NCBI GenBank assembly: GCA_003151335.1
Contig: PLXE01000094.1
Span: 1 to 64,000, forward strand
Direction of reading: 5' to 3'
Length of the DNA stretch: 64,000 nucleotides
DNA from: Acidobacteriaceae bacterium
GTDB taxonomy: Bacteria > Acidobacteriota > Terriglobia > Terriglobales > Acidobacteriaceae
Shown here: positions 54,114 to 63,455 of the stretch, in pieces
How the letters are laid out: every line of letters begins with the position of its first letter
Numbering within the stretch: the stretch's first letter is position 1
Program-made: the position numbers and the translations under genes
Notes under the pieces: model-generated
Told to the model about the DNA's origin: nothing
The model's database searches: none
What the model saw: the letters and a program-made list of their open reading frames with translations, nothing else

Positions 54114-54199
54114 CAACATGTATATACTGCATCAGGGCTAACTGGCTCGTACCGGCGCCCGCTTTCCAACTTCTCGATGATGCGTATATACCCATGTTG
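54114..54199 (+). promoter_or_regulatory. Long hairpin covering the coaE start codon
   Basis: The left arm CAACATGTATATACTGCATC (to 54134, plus A) and right arm 54178-54199 (TGATGCGTATATAC, CC, ATGTTG) pair over 20 bp with one single-base and one two-base bulge and a 43-base loop. The ATG of coaE (54194-54196) is inside the right arm. In the transcript this would occlude initiation, so it may be a translational switch or a thermosensor-like element. Confidence 0.55.
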
Positions 54200-54820
54200 C
54201 GCGTAGGACTGACGGGCGGCATCGCCTGTGGCAAGTCTTCCATTGCGGCCACGCTGGTCAAGCGTGGCGCGCATTTCCTTCAGGCTGACGGACTCGCCCA
54301 TCAGCTTTACGCACCCCGGACCGACACCTATGACAAAGTGGTTCGCAGCTTCGGCCGCGAAATCCTGAATGAAGACGGCGCCATCAATCGCAGCAAGCTG
54401 GCGAACCTGGTCTTCCCCGGACGCATTGATGAGCTGAACGCCATCGTGCATCCTGAGGTCGTGAAGCGCCAGAATGGCTGGATGTCGGAGGTCGAGCAGA
54501 GCGATCCACATGGCATCGCGGTTGTCGAAGCCGCGCTGCTCATCGAGGCCGGAGCTAACAAGGACTTCGACAAAGTCATTGTCGTGACCTGCGACTTCGA
54601 GCAGAAAGTTGAACGCTTTGCCCGGCGAACCAATGTCCCGCTGCAGGTTGCGCGCGCCGAAGTCGAGCGCCGCAGTGCCGCACAATTTTCCGACGAAGAG
54701 AAGGCGCAGCGTGCGGACTACATCGTGGACAACTCCGGTTCGGCCGAAGATACGGAGCGGCAAGTCGATCTCATCTGGCGCGAATTGCAACGGCTTGCGT
54801 CCACTGCAACTGACAACTGA
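54194..54820 (+). CDS. coaE: Dephospho-CoA kinase
   Basis: 208 residues. CoaE adds the last phosphate in coenzyme A synthesis. P-loop LTGGIACGKSSIAATL at the N-terminus, QADGLAHQLYAP (DxDxxA-like), FPGRIDELNAIVHPEV and VVEAALLIEAG are all typical. The start codon sits inside a long hairpin and no Shine-Dalgarno is seen. The last codons (ACTGCAACTGACAACTGA) are made of the heptamer repeat that continues past the stop. Confidence 0.95.
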   Translation: MLRVGLTGGIACGKSSIAATLVKRGAHFLQADGLAHQLYAPRTDTYDKVVRSFGREILNEDGAINRSKLANLVFPGRIDELNAIVHPEVVKRQNGWMSEVEQSDPHGIAVVEAALLIEAGANKDFDKVIVVTCDFEQKVERFARRTNVPLQVARAEVERRSAAQFSDEEKAQRADYIVDNSGSAEDTERQVDLIWRELQRLASTATDN

Positions 54821-54833
54821 CTACTGACAACTG
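54806..54833. repeat. Heptamer-period tract over the coaE stop
   Basis: Units GCAACTG, ACAACTG, ACTACTG, ACAACTG. The first half encodes the last residues and stop of coaE, so the repeat has entered or formed at the end of the gene. Same unit type as 12182-12216. Confidence 0.6.
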
Positions 54834-54909
54834 CCTTGCGGTACACTTCTATGAGGTTGGCCGTCTAATTCTGCGGCAACTGCGAAGCGCTGATTGCCTT
54901 CAAAAAACT

Positions 54910-56049
54910 ATGAGATTCGCACGGCCTTTTCTTCTTGCAATCATTCTGGTAGGGGCCTTCTACTGGTACACGACCCATCACAGCGGGGTCACGCCGGCAA
55001 CCCTGATCTCCCGGCCCACGCACGTCGAACTCAGTGAGGCGGCAGGCCCTGAGACCCTCGATGCCGACGAGCACAATAATATTGATGTCTATCACAAGGC
55101 CATTCCATCGGTCGTTAACATTACCTCCAAAACCGTGGCTTACGACTTCTTCTATGGACCGGTGCCGCAGGAAGGCCAGGGCTCCGGCTTCATCATCGAC
55201 AAGGAAGGACACATCCTCACCAACTTTCACGTGGTTGGCAACGCCACCCAAGTGGAAGTGACGCTGCACAACAAGAAGACCTACAAAGCACAGGTGATCG
55301 GACGCGACCGCGAACATGACCTGGCGGTCGTCAAAATTGACGCGCCCGGCGTAGTTCCCGCCGTACTTGGTGACTCCAAGAACCTTCAGGTCGGCCAGAA
55401 AACCTTCGCCATTGGAAATCCGTTTGGACTTGCGGGAACGATGACGCGCGGCATCATCAGTTCACTGCGCCCCATCCGCAGCCCGGAAGGTTCGTACATC
55501 GAAGAAGCCATTCAGACCGATGCGGCGATCAATCCCGGGAACTCCGGCGGCCCGCTGTTGAACTCGCACGGCGAAGTCATCGGCATCAACAGTTTGATCG
55601 CCACCGGGGGTTCCAACCAGAGCGCGGGCATCGGCTTTGCCATTCCCATCAATGTGGCCAAGGCTGTACTCAATGACCTGATCACTTTGGGCACGGTGCG
55701 GCGGCCTACGTTGGGTATAACCACTTTGCCGATCGGACCAGAGTTGGCTCAGGAGATGGGCTTGCCTGCCGATTATGGTGTTCTGATCGTCCGCACGATT
55801 CCCGGTGGCGCCGCTGAGCAGGCTGGTTTGCGCGGTGGTAATGAGCGCGCGTACCTGGGCAACGCACCCATCACGATAGGTGGCGACTTGATCGTTGCCA
55901 TCAACGGCGAGCCCATTGGCGAGCAGCAGGACCTTGCGAATGTGATGAACAAACATCGCGCCGGCGATACCGTTACCGTAACCATCTACCGAGCCAAGCG
56001 CAAGATGGATGTGAAAGTCGTTCTCGGCGAGGCGAGAGAACGCACCTGA
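54910..56049 (+). CDS. HtrA/Deg-type periplasmic serine protease with PDZ
   Basis: 379 residues: an N-terminal membrane anchor or uncleaved signal (FLLAIILVGAFYWYTT), an S1C trypsin-like domain with the full triad H107 (LTNFHVVG), D137 (REHDLAVV) and S212 (NPGNSGGPLL), and one PDZ domain (about 270-375, PTLGITTLPIGPELAQEMG). A DegS-like layout with one PDZ. It should degrade or sense misfolded envelope proteins. Confidence 0.93.
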   Translation: MRFARPFLLAIILVGAFYWYTTHHSGVTPATLISRPTHVELSEAAGPETLDADEHNNIDVYHKAIPSVVNITSKTVAYDFFYGPVPQEGQGSGFIIDKEGHILTNFHVVGNATQVEVTLHNKKTYKAQVIGRDREHDLAVVKIDAPGVVPAVLGDSKNLQVGQKTFAIGNPFGLAGTMTRGIISSLRPIRSPEGSYIEEAIQTDAAINPGNSGGPLLNSHGEVIGINSLIATGGSNQSAGIGFAIPINVAKAVLNDLITLGTVRRPTLGITTLPIGPELAQEMGLPADYGVLIVRTIPGGAAEQAGLRGGNERAYLGNAPITIGGDLIVAINGEPIGEQQDLANVMNKHRAGDTVTVTIYRAKRKMDVKVVLGEARERT

Positions 56050-56171
56050 TCATCGCGGCAAAGCCGAATCCCGCAAGCACCCGTACCAAACGCCAACAAT
56101 TCCGCAGGCAGGCAATTCTAACGCTCGGATGATTGCCCCAGCCGCTACGGGTCGGCTATAGTTCTAAGGAT

Positions 56172-56528
56172 ATGTACGACGACTTCCAGGCTATCGATCG
56201 CTGGACCGGCAAGCCCGTGCGCTGTAGATATCAGGCGCTGATCGTGGCCATTGCCACACGGCACGCGGACGCGGTCGACATCAAGTTTCTGGTGGACGAA
56301 CGCCCGGTCTGGATTGCACTTCCCCATCCTGCGTGGGTGGAGTATCACCGGCAGACCGGGGACGTCATCACCGACCCGATGGCAGTCCAGATCGCGGGCC
56401 ATTATTTGAAGTGGGCAATCGAATCGGGCGAAGATAACGGTCGCGAGATGTACAGCTTGACCGTGCAGGAAACGCTCGATCACCTGCAGGCGATTGTGGA
56501 CCAAGTCCACCAGCTTGTCACCCGCTGA
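56172..56528 (+). CDS. Conserved hypothetical protein
   Basis: 118 residues, soluble, no signal. ATG 56172 (MYDDFQAIDRWTGKPVRC) is chosen for the AAGGAT upstream. The sequence has an alpha/beta look: RYQALIVAIATRHADAVDIKFLVDERPVWIALPH, then a helical C-terminus (TVQETLDHLQAIVDQVHQLV). I do not recognise a family. It lies between htrA and pckA on the same strand. Confidence 0.65.
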   Translation: MYDDFQAIDRWTGKPVRCRYQALIVAIATRHADAVDIKFLVDERPVWIALPHPAWVEYHRQTGDVITDPMAVQIAGHYLKWAIESGEDNGREMYSLTVQETLDHLQAIVDQVHQLVTR

Positions 56529-56644
56529 CATACGCATCGGGGGCCGGTCGTATTTCGGGGAACTCCGCAGAGCGACTCACTGGTTGAGCGTCGTTTGTTT
56601 TCGTGGCTAATTTCTATTTTCGCTTCCGTCTTAGGAGCTCTTTC

Positions 56645-58231
56645 ATGTCCTCCGTTCTGCAAACTCCCGAAGTAGCGCAGTTGCTGGGACGAGACAAGGT
56701 CCACCGCAACTTGTTTCCCGCTCCGCTGGTGGAAGCGGCGCTTCGCCGTGGCGAGGCGGAACTGGCGGCGGGAGGCTCACTGGTGGCCGAGACCGGCAAA
56801 CGCACGGGCCGTTCTCCCAAAGACAAGTTCACCGTCAAAGATGCGCTCACCGAAAACAAAGTGGCTTGGGGCTCCGCCAACCAGCCGTTCCCGCCCGATA
56901 AGTTCGACGCGCTCTACGAGCGCGTGCTCGACTATCTGAAAGGCAAGGAGCTTTTCGTCCAGGACCTGTTTTCCGGCGCCGATCCGAAATACCGCCTGCC
57001 CATTCAGGTGATCAACGAATACGCCTGGCACAACCTTTTTGTGCGGCAGTTATTTATTCGCCCTACCACAGAAGAGATGGAGACGCACCAGCCCGCATTC
57101 ACCATCCTCAGCGCGCCCAGCTTCAAGGCCGATCCTAAGCGCGACGGTACCAACTCCGAAGTGTTCGTGCTGATCAACTTCAGCAAGAAATTGGTGCTCA
57201 TCGGCGGCACCGAATATGCCGGCGAAATGAAGAAGTCCATCTTCGGAGTGATGAACTTCATCCTGCCGGAACGCAATGTCTTCCCCATGCATTGTTCGGC
57301 CAACATCGGCGCCGACGGCGTGAGCGCGCTGTTCTTTGGATTGTCGGGCACCGGCAAGACGACACTGTCGGCTGATCCGGGCCGCAGGCTGATTGGCGAT
57401 GACGAACATGGTTGGAGCGCGACCGGTGTCTTCAACTTCGAAGGCGGCTGCTACGCCAAGTGCATTCGACTTTCCGCGGAGAATGAGCCGCAAATCTACA
57501 ATGCGCTCCACTTCGGTTCGGTGCTGGAAAACGTGGTACTCGACCCGGTCACGCGCATCCCCGATTACGACGACGAAAGCAAGACCGAGAACACGCGCGC
57601 TGCGTATCCCGTGGAATTCATCGACAACGCCATGATTCCTGGCGTGGGTGGACATCCGAAGAACTTGGTCTTCCTCACCGCCGATGCATTCGGAGTGCTG
57701 CCTCCGGTGTCGAAGCTCACTCCCGAGCAGGCCATGTACCACTTCATGTCCGGCTATACGGCGAAAGTCGCGGGCACCGAAGCCGGCATCACCGAGCCGC
57801 AGGCGACCTTCTCCACCTGCTTCGGCGCGCCGTTCATGCCGCGGGCCCCCAAGGTCTATGCGGAGATGCTGGGCCAGCGGCTGCGTGAGCACAAAGCGCA
57901 ATGCTGGCTGGTCAATACCGGTTGGCAGGGCGGGCCCTACGGCGTGGGCAAGCGCATGAGCCTGCCTTACACGCGCGCCATGGTCAACGCGCTGGTCGAA
58001 GGCAAGCTGGCCGGTGTGGAGTTCGAGGTTGAGCCGTCTTTCGGATTGAGCATTCCCAAGTCATGTCCCGGAGTTCCCCCGGAACTGCTGAATCCGCGGA
58101 ATTCGTGGAAGGACAAAGCGGCCTACGACAAGCTGGCGGCTGAACTTTCCGCCCGCTTTGCCAAGAACTTCGAGCAGTTCGACGCGCCGCCCGAGGTCAA
58201 AGCGGCAGCGCCGAAGCCGGTAGGCAGGTAA
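56645..58231 (+). CDS. pckA: Phosphoenolpyruvate carboxykinase (ATP)
   Basis: 528 residues. PckA converts oxaloacetate and ATP to PEP for gluconeogenesis. Motifs: TGRSPKDKF near the N-terminus, the P-loop [17 protein letters not shown], metal-site [20 protein letters not shown] and the [15 protein letters not shown] block. ATG 56645 has AGGAG seven bases upstream; a start at 56603 would precede it with unrelated residues. Length is normal for the ATP-dependent class. Confidence 0.96.
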   Translation: MSSVLQTPEVAQLLGRDKVHRNLFPAPLVEAALRRGEAELAAGGSLVAETGKRTGRSPKDKFTVKDALTENKVAWGSANQPFPPDKFDALYERVLDYLKGKELFVQDLFSGADPKYRLPIQVINEYAWHNLFVRQLFIRPTTEEMETHQPAFTILSAPSFKADPKRDGTNSEVFVLINFSKKLVLIGGTEYAGEMKKSIFGVMNFILPERNVFPMHCSANIGADGVSALFFGLSGTGKTTLSADPGRRLIGDDEHGWSATGVFNFEGGCYAKCIRLSAENEPQIYNALHFGSVLENVVLDPVTRIPDYDDESKTENTRAAYPVEFIDNAMIPGVGGHPKNLVFLTADAFGVLPPVSKLTPEQAMYHFMSGYTAKVAGTEAGITEPQATFSTCFGAPFMPRAPKVYAEMLGQRLREHKAQCWLVNTGWQGGPYGVGKRMSLPYTRAMVNALVEGKLAGVEFEVEPSFGLSIPKSCPGVPPELLNPRNSWKDKAAYDKLAAELSARFAKNFEQFDAPPEVKAAAPKPVGR

Positions 58232-58588
58232 GTATCACAGAGTGGGATGTATCACAATGTGGCACGACACCCGAACTGTGCCATTCTTGAGTTGTCATCC
58301 TACGCGAGGTCTAGCGCGCCCAGGTGAGAACTCGTTTGGCGTTGACACAGTCGAACGATTGCAGCAAAATCGAGCCCCGCAGGGGCGGAATTGGTTCTAG
58401 CCCAGGGCGTAAGCCCTGGGTAAGTCCGAGAAAATAAACCGAGTCCCTTCAGGGACGACACAGTTCTCGCCCCCTTCAGCCCCGGTTTTTCGTTGCAGCG
58501 CTAAAGCGCGTGATTGAAGCCAAACTTTTGCCGGAGGGCTGAAGCGCTCCTCCCCCGCATGAATGCGGGGGCTTCCACCGAGAAGCCT
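58232..58588. repeat. Gene-free gap with a series of short hairpins
   Basis: Four clear perfect stems in a row: GCCCC-GCA-GGGGC (58374-58386), CCCAGGGC-GTAA-GCCCTGGG (58401-58420), GTCCCT-TC-AGGGAC (58443-58456) and CCCCCGCAT-GA-ATGCGGGGG (58552-58571), plus a small GCGC stem at 58498. Before them is a diverged GTTGTCATCC repeat (58292) and two GTATCACA direct repeats. Such hairpin strings look like dispersed intergenic elements. The last stem could also end transcription from either side. No gene. Confidence 0.6.
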
Positions 58589-58903
58589 TCACGGCGTCTT
58601 TACGTGCTGCACTCCCAGTACCTTTCCTGAACTGTCGAACCACACCACCTCATACTGCGGATTGAAGGTCGAATAGTAGTACTTGTAAACGTACTCGTCC
58701 GCACAGCCCTTGGGGACGGCGGTGAGAGAGCCGCATGGTCCCTCGCTGCTGGGATCGCCGAGCAGCTGCCGCACCACTTCGTTGGGATCGCCCAGATTGA
58801 GCTGCATCGAGTTCTTGCGCAGTTCCTGGTCGTGGTGATAGGCCCAGACGCCAGCCCCGACTAAGCCAAGGGCAATCACGAAAAAGAATATGCGAGTTCC
58901 CAT
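58589..58903 (-). CDS. Membrane-anchored small protein, BamE/SmpA-like
   Basis: 104 residues with one N-terminal membrane segment (FFFVIALGLVGAGVWAY). The rest, with DPNEVVRQLLGDPSSEG and then YVYKYYYSTFNPQYEVVWFD and GKVLGVQHV, has the helix-then-three-strands pattern of SmpA/OmlA (BamE)-like domains. There is no lipobox, so it is not a standard BamE. ATG 58903 is chosen because the membrane segment follows at once. Function unknown. Confidence 0.65.
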   Translation of the reverse strand: MGTRIFFFVIALGLVGAGVWAYHHDQELRKNSMQLNLGDPNEVVRQLLGDPSSEGPCGSLTAVPKGCADEYVYKYYYSTFNPQYEVVWFDSSGKVLGVQHVKTP

Positions 58904-58907
58904 GTGT

Positions 58908-58947
58908 GCAGTTGCCAGTTGCCCGTTGCTAAACAACTGACTACTGC
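58908..58947. repeat. Heptamer-period hairpin, CAGTTGC type
   Basis: GCAGTTGCCAGTTG (58908-58921) and CAACTGACTACTGC (58934-58947) are inverted complements at 12 of 14 positions around a 12-base loop. It lies between two minus-strand genes, just upstream of the start at 58903. Confidence 0.6.
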
Positions 58948-58948
58948 T

Positions 58949-59206
58949 TCACTCCTCTTCCACCCGCAGCTTTGCGCCCTTGGGCAAATAGCTCTTGCGC
59001 CGAAACCAGTCTTCCATCGCGCTTCGCAGGCGCTCCAAAGGGACGCGCGCACCGATCTCCATTTCGCCGTCGCCGGTGGGGACCGTATCGTCGAACACCT
59101 GGTCGTTAGTGAAGTTGCGCATGCTGAAGCTGTCCAGCCACTTCAGCGGACACGGATGCCGCTGGCCAGCCTCTTCGTACTCGACTCGGACCTTGCGTGC
59201 GAACAT
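58949..59206 (-). CDS. Small conserved-looking hypothetical protein
   Basis: 85 residues, soluble, mixed charge (MFARKVRVEYEEAGQRH to LRVEEE). Contains FTNDQVFDDTVPTGDGEMEIG and PLERLRSAMEDWFRRKSYLP. It is flanked by heptamer hairpins on both sides. No family recognised. Codon use looks like that of its neighbours, so I think it is expressed. Confidence 0.6.
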   Translation of the reverse strand: MFARKVRVEYEEAGQRHPCPLKWLDSFSMRNFTNDQVFDDTVPTGDGEMEIGARVPLERLRSAMEDWFRRKSYLPKGAKLRVEEE

Positions 59207-59211
59207 AGTGA

Positions 59212-59314
59212 CAGTTTCAAGTTTCTAGTCCCAAGTTTCAAGTCTGAAAGACAGTTTCAAGTTTCTAGTTTCAAGTTTCAGCTCTCGAAACTCGAAACTT
59301 GAAACTGGAAACTC
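59212..59314. repeat. Heptamer-period hairpin upstream of tyrS
   Basis: Units AGTTTCA, AGTTTCT and AGTCCCA (59212-59247), AGTTTCA, AGTTTCT, AGTTTCA, AGTTTCA (59252-59279), then the inverted type CGAAACT, CGAAACT, TGAAACT, GGAAACT (59286-59313). The arms can pair. A TATAAT hexamer (59316-59321) follows at once. Confidence 0.72.
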
Positions 59315-59328
59315 CTATAATCAAGTCC

Positions 59329-60588
59329 ATGCCATCGTTTCCTCCTGTTGACGAGCAACTCGCCTACTTGCGCAAGGGCGCAGCGGAGATCATCCGCGAC
59401 AGCGACCTGCGTGAGCGCATCGAGAAATCCCTCGCCACCGGCAAGCCCCTGCGTGTGAAGGCGGGCTTCGATCCGACCGCGCCCGACTTGCACTTGGGCC
59501 ACACCGTGCTCATGCGCAAGCTGAAACACTTTCAGGACATGGGCCACACCATCATCTTCCTCATCGGCGACTTCACCGGCCTCATCGGCGACCCCACGGG
59601 GCGCTCGGCCACGCGTCCGCCGCTCTCACGCGAGCAGATCGACCAAAACGCCGAGACCTACAAGGCGCAGGTCTTTAAGATCCTCGACCGCGACAAGACT
59701 GAGGTGTGCTTCAACAGCGAGTGGCTGAGCAGGCTCGGCTTCGAAGGCTTCATCCGGCTGGCGGCCAAATTCACCGTTTCGCAGATGCTGGAGCGCGAAG
59801 ACTTCCACAAGCGCTTCGACGAGGAGAAGCCCATCGCCATGCACGAGCTGCTGTATCCCATCGCGCAGGGCTACGACTCGGTGGCGCTCGAGGCCGACGT
59901 CGAACTCGGCGGCACCGACCAGAAGTTCAACCTGCTGATGGGCCGCGAGCTGCAACGCCATTACGGACAGCCGCCGCAGATCGTGCTGACCACGCCGCTG
60001 CTGGAAGGCACCGACGGCGTCCAGAAAATGTCGAAGTCGTACGGCAATTACATCGGTATCACCGAAGCGCCGCAGGAAATGTTCGGCAAGGTGATGTCCA
60101 TTTCCGATGAGCTGATGTGGCGCTATTACGAGCTGGTCACCGACGTGAGCCTGGCCGAGATCGAGCGCATGAAGCAGCAGGTTGCCAGCGGCGAGGCGCA
60201 CCCCATGAAGCTGAAGCAGGAGCTGGGCAAGCGCATCGTCGCCGACTTCCACTCGCGCGCGGCAGCCGAGCAGGCGGCGCAAGACTGGTCCCGCATGTTT
60301 CAGAAGGACGAAGTGCCCGAGGATTTGCCGGTGATCTCGGTGCGCTTCGAAGAGGTCGCCGCGCCTAATGCGTCAACTGCCGACGGCCACGCGCAGGTGA
60401 AGCTCGACAAACTGCTGGCGCGCGCCGGTCTGGCGACTTCTGTCAGCGACGGCCTGCGTAAAGTCAAACAGAACGCCGTCAGAGTGGACGGCGAACTCAA
60501 GACCGAGTTGGTGGTCGCCGTAAAGCTGGGGGCGGAGTTTACGTTGCGGGCGGGAAAGAAAATGGTGAAGGTGAGCGTGCAGGGGTAA
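59329..60588 (+). CDS. tyrS: Tyrosyl-tRNA synthetase
   Basis: 419 residues, class I synthetase. HIGH motif HLGH (55-58), KMSKS exactly at 233-237, tyrosine site [20 protein letters not shown] and a C-terminal S4 RNA-binding domain ([21 protein letters not shown]). It belongs to the longer KMSKS-type TyrRS group. ATG 59329 is the natural start; the frame extends upstream into a heptamer repeat. Confidence 0.96.
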   Translation: MPSFPPVDEQLAYLRKGAAEIIRDSDLRERIEKSLATGKPLRVKAGFDPTAPDLHLGHTVLMRKLKHFQDMGHTIIFLIGDFTGLIGDPTGRSATRPPLSREQIDQNAETYKAQVFKILDRDKTEVCFNSEWLSRLGFEGFIRLAAKFTVSQMLEREDFHKRFDEEKPIAMHELLYPIAQGYDSVALEADVELGGTDQKFNLLMGRELQRHYGQPPQIVLTTPLLEGTDGVQKMSKSYGNYIGITEAPQEMFGKVMSISDELMWRYYELVTDVSLAEIERMKQQVASGEAHPMKLKQELGKRIVADFHSRAAAEQAAQDWSRMFQKDEVPEDLPVISVRFEEVAAPNASTADGHAQVKLDKLLARAGLATSVSDGLRKVKQNAVRVDGELKTELVVAVKLGAEFTLRAGKKMVKVSVQG

Positions 60589-60621
60589 GTCGGGAAAACA
60601 GCTCATACAAACGAAAACTAT

Positions 60622-60915
60622 TTAAGGTTTATACGGCGGGTTGTGCGGTTCCTGACCACATGTGCAGACCTCCAGATCGGATGCTAAAACCTCAACAAAA
60701 GCGCCGCAGCGTGGGCAAATTAGGTGCAGTTTCGCAGGCCCTCGGGCGTCTCGATCCACCAGCAGCTCATTGAAATACTTCACTTCGTGTTCGCTGCCCG
60801 GCATGACGTGAAAAGGTTTTAAACAGCCGAGGTTGTCACAGTAAGTCAGTAACATGCCTTCCGGGTTTTTCCAGTCGTTTGATGAGGCGCCCATTTTCTT
60901 ACCCCGAGCTAGCAT
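60622..60915 (-). CDS. Small zinc-ribbon-like hypothetical protein
   Basis: 97 residues with cysteines in CDNLGC, CPRCG and CTCG, a pattern fitting one or two zinc ribbons. The start may be at 60894 (MGASSNDWKNPEG), preceded by GGGGTAAG. The flanking DNA is more A+T-rich than the window average. Family not recognised. Confidence 0.55.
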   Translation of the reverse strand: MLARGKKMGASSNDWKNPEGMLLTYCDNLGCLKPFHVMPGSEHEVKYFNELLVDRDARGPAKLHLICPRCGAFVEVLASDLEVCTCGQEPHNPPYKP

Positions 60916-61065
60916 GTTCTCATGTGCGACGATCTGGCGGTAGACAAATCGAAGTTCGGCTGACCTGTCTGTACTACCACAATAGTGGTATAAGTATCTG
61001 TCCCCTAAGTTTACATAAAGCTGATGATGTATAGCACTTAAAGTCTTATTGAACCCAATTCGGGC

Positions 61066-61449
61066 TCATGCAAGTCGCTGCAGCCAGCCGTTGCTAAAAT
61101 AGGTGACGCTGGCGCTTAACGTACCGCGATCGCCCAGCCCACCCGAGGGACGCAGGATGAACTCCGGGTGCGAAGCCAGAAAATCGCTTACGGCCTGCGC
61201 CGGGTTATCGGTCAACCATGAAGCTTGGCCGCCAGGCACATCCGCGAGCTCGCGCATGATGCCATCCGCGACAACCAAATAAGAGCCGGGTGTCACCAAG
61301 GGAGCATACACTTCCAACTCTCGGGACACATGCTGGCGGGTGTGCGCCGAGTCCAGAACCACCATAACTCTGTCCCCAGACTTTCGCAGCCGTGTGACAG
61401 CGTCCATCGACTCCGATGCTATGGAAGATCCCTCCACCAAATCAATTAA
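61066..61449 (-). pseudogene. C-terminal half of a cephalosporin-hydroxylase (CmcI) family protein
   Basis: About 128 residues beginning LIDLVEGSSIASES and continuing DRVMVVLDSAHTRQHV, LEVYAPLVTPGSYLVVADG and DFLASHPEFIL, which is the second half of CmcI/rhamnosyl-O-methyltransferase-like proteins. The first half, with the SAM-binding loop, is missing; upstream in frame the sequence has no similarity. It matches, without overlap, the N-terminal half at 63678-64000. No proper ATG. Confidence 0.75.
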
Positions 61450-61734
61450 CGTTCCTAGCCAGAGCCAAGAGGGGCGAAGGGGCGTCTGACAAAAGCTGAT
61501 GGGGGAAGGCCGTGGCCAGCAGTTTGGGGACTCGCGTTGGGGCAGACGGGACCCTGGTACCGAGCCCTGGGCCCCGCCAAAGAAAAAAGAGTGCTCTCGA
61601 CTCCCTCGACGGGTATATAGTGTGGGGCTGCTGGGAGCTAAAATGGAAATTCTGGGCTTAACGTCGCTGGCGGATGACGTTCACCACCCGTGAAGAACAA
61701 GGCGCACCTGGATTCCGGCGTTGGGGGGTAGGCC
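61450..61734. other. Gap at the left edge of the inserted block
   Basis: About 285 bases with no gene. G-rich purine tracts and a TATATAG stretch (61614-61620) are present, but no -35 partner fits. It probably contains the promoter of the exported-protein gene at 61735 and the left junction of the insertion. Confidence 0.4.
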
Positions 61735-62553
61735 ATGAAGGCAGCGAAGCGAACCTGCACAATCCTGATCAGCCTCGTTGTTTTCGTTCTCCCGATGCTG
61801 GGCCAGGTTGATCGCGGCGTGATCGTCTCCCACGCAGGAAATGAGATCAGCGTTTCGATCGCTCGAACCGCACCGCTGGGCACGGTGCTCGATGAAGTTT
61901 GTCGCGAGGCGAGTGCCCAGTGTTTGGGAACACCACACGCAATGGCCGCCATGGTTCCAGCGCAGGAAGTCCATGGCGACTGGCGCCATGTGATCTCGAT
62001 TCTGCTGGAGGGCGCCGGATTTAACTACATTGCCAGTGCACCATCGGGGTCTTCTCCTGGAATGCTGCAGATTGTCGGTGCGGCATCACAGGGAAGGCCC
62101 GAGCAGCCAGCAGCCCGGTCAACGGTCGCTGCCACGGCGCCGAGTGCAGCAGTGGGGCCGTCAACGGAAAGTAGCTCCGTGGATGCTGCAACTTCCGCAG
62201 ATGCTGTATCGGCAAGCAGCTCAACTCCCCTCACTTCTGGCGCCGGAGAAGCAGGTTACTCGCAGCCATCCGGTGCCGCCGAACCGGCGACTATGGGCGG
62301 GCAACCTGGCAGGCTTCTGTTTTCGGATGGCTATGGAAACCCAATTCCGGTTTCTCAGCAGAACCTTGAGTTTCTGCTGTTTCCTGATGCTGGCGGAACC
62401 CTGATCCCGGTTGCGAGTCAAGGGTCAGCGTCATATTCGTTATTTCCAGATTCGAAGGGCAATCCTATACCGGCTTCAAACCAAGCACTGCCGTACCTGC
62501 TTTTCCCGGACGGGAATGGTCGCTTAGTCCCTGCGCAGAGGGGTGGCCACTGA
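61735..62553 (+). CDS. Exported protein with four LFPD-type C-terminal repeats
   Basis: 272 residues. A signal peptide (ILISLVVFVLPMLGQ) is followed by a short domain like the STN domain of secretins (ISVSIARTAPLGTVLDEVC, then WRHVISILLEGAGFNYIA), a Ser/Ala/Thr-rich spacer (about 105-180) and four units of 20-21 residues from 195 to the end, each starting LF(P/S)D and containing a G-x-(P/L)-(I/V)-P turn, for example LFPDSKGNPIPASNQALPYL. Cell-surface or periplasmic role likely. Not a known family to me. Confidence 0.75.
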   Translation: MKAAKRTCTILISLVVFVLPMLGQVDRGVIVSHAGNEISVSIARTAPLGTVLDEVCREASAQCLGTPHAMAAMVPAQEVHGDWRHVISILLEGAGFNYIASAPSGSSPGMLQIVGAASQGRPEQPAARSTVAATAPSAAVGPSTESSSVDAATSADAVSASSSTPLTSGAGEAGYSQPSGAAEPATMGGQPGRLLFSDGYGNPIPVSQQNLEFLLFPDAGGTLIPVASQGSASYSLFPDSKGNPIPASNQALPYLLFPDGNGRLVPAQRGGH

Positions 62554-62614
62554 AGGCTGGGACCATCCACTGTAAGAGTTCAACGGTATCAATTTCGGCG
62601 AAGGAGAAAGGGAA

Positions 62615-63433
62615 ATGAAAAAGTTAGGATTGCTCACGATCTGCTTACTGCTTATCAACTCGATGGTTTTTGCGCAAGCCAGGCCGGCCAAACAAGGCAA
62701 GGCGGGCATTAAACCCCTAAATTACGGCAGCTGTGATTCCACCGCTCCCCTGGTGAACATCATCGGCGCAGGTTTCGAGGATTTCATGCCCGTCTTTGGT
62801 GACAACTTCGTCCAGGTTAACCTGAAAGCAGGTCATTCCTACAGTGCCGAGGTGTGGGATCCACGGGGCCAGTACGCGTCCGGCGGACTCTTCTTGTATC
62901 TCATCACAGCGGGCTGTGCCGGTCTCGATAATTTTACCGACGTGGCGGGGATGGATCCGGACTTGACCAATGGATTCTCCGACCGGATATCGTGGGTTCA
63001 AGCGTCTGACTCCCTTGAATTCATCCACATATCGAGCTTCGATACCGTTGCCAGCCACAACTACAACATGCGGGTAGTGGACACGACTCTGAATAACTCC
63101 CGTTGGAGCACCGTGGTGGGCTTTAGTACGCATTACGGATTCCTGAACACAACCGAATGGGACATTGGGGGCACCCTGACCCTCACGGAGTCGGGTGGAA
63201 CCCAGCACGTCGTCACCTTCACAATTCCAGCCGGCGGGGAGGTTTTCGAAGTGGTTGCGGGAGATGGGAGTGGCAGCCCCGGGCTGAACTTGCCTCCGAA
63301 CTTGGCCGGATCCGCCAGCTTTGTGTTTGTGGGCGCGGCCGGGGCGATCAAAGCCGACGGTTATTTCCAGGCTGTCCAGAATGGGGTGTTCGTAATCGTG
63401 CCTACTGCGTGGGGCCCGAAGAACAATCAATAG
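62615..63433 (+). CDS. Exported beta-rich protein of unknown function
   Basis: 272 residues with a signal peptide (MKKLGLLTICLLLINSMVFA). The mature part is rich in Gly, Ser, Thr and aromatics with few charged clusters, consistent with beta-sandwich folds. AAGGAGAAAGG precedes the ATG, and a strong terminator follows. It lies 61 bases after the LFPD-repeat gene, so the two probably form an operon. No domain recognised. Confidence 0.78.
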   Translation: MKKLGLLTICLLLINSMVFAQARPAKQGKAGIKPLNYGSCDSTAPLVNIIGAGFEDFMPVFGDNFVQVNLKAGHSYSAEVWDPRGQYASGGLFLYLITAGCAGLDNFTDVAGMDPDLTNGFSDRISWVQASDSLEFIHISSFDTVASHNYNMRVVDTTLNNSRWSTVVGFSTHYGFLNTTEWDIGGTLTLTESGGTQHVVTFTIPAGGEVFEVVAGDGSGSPGLNLPPNLAGSASFVFVGAAGAIKADGYFQAVQNGVFVIVPTAWGPKNNQ

Positions 63434-63455
63434 TGATGAAAGTTTTACGGCGCGA

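Noticed and set aside
59293-59321. TCGAAA-N17-TATAAT before tyrS as a promoter giving a leaderless transcript
   Set aside because: The -35 is poor and is part of a heptamer repeat. The TATAAT is good but the start would fall almost on the ATG. Kept only as a note.
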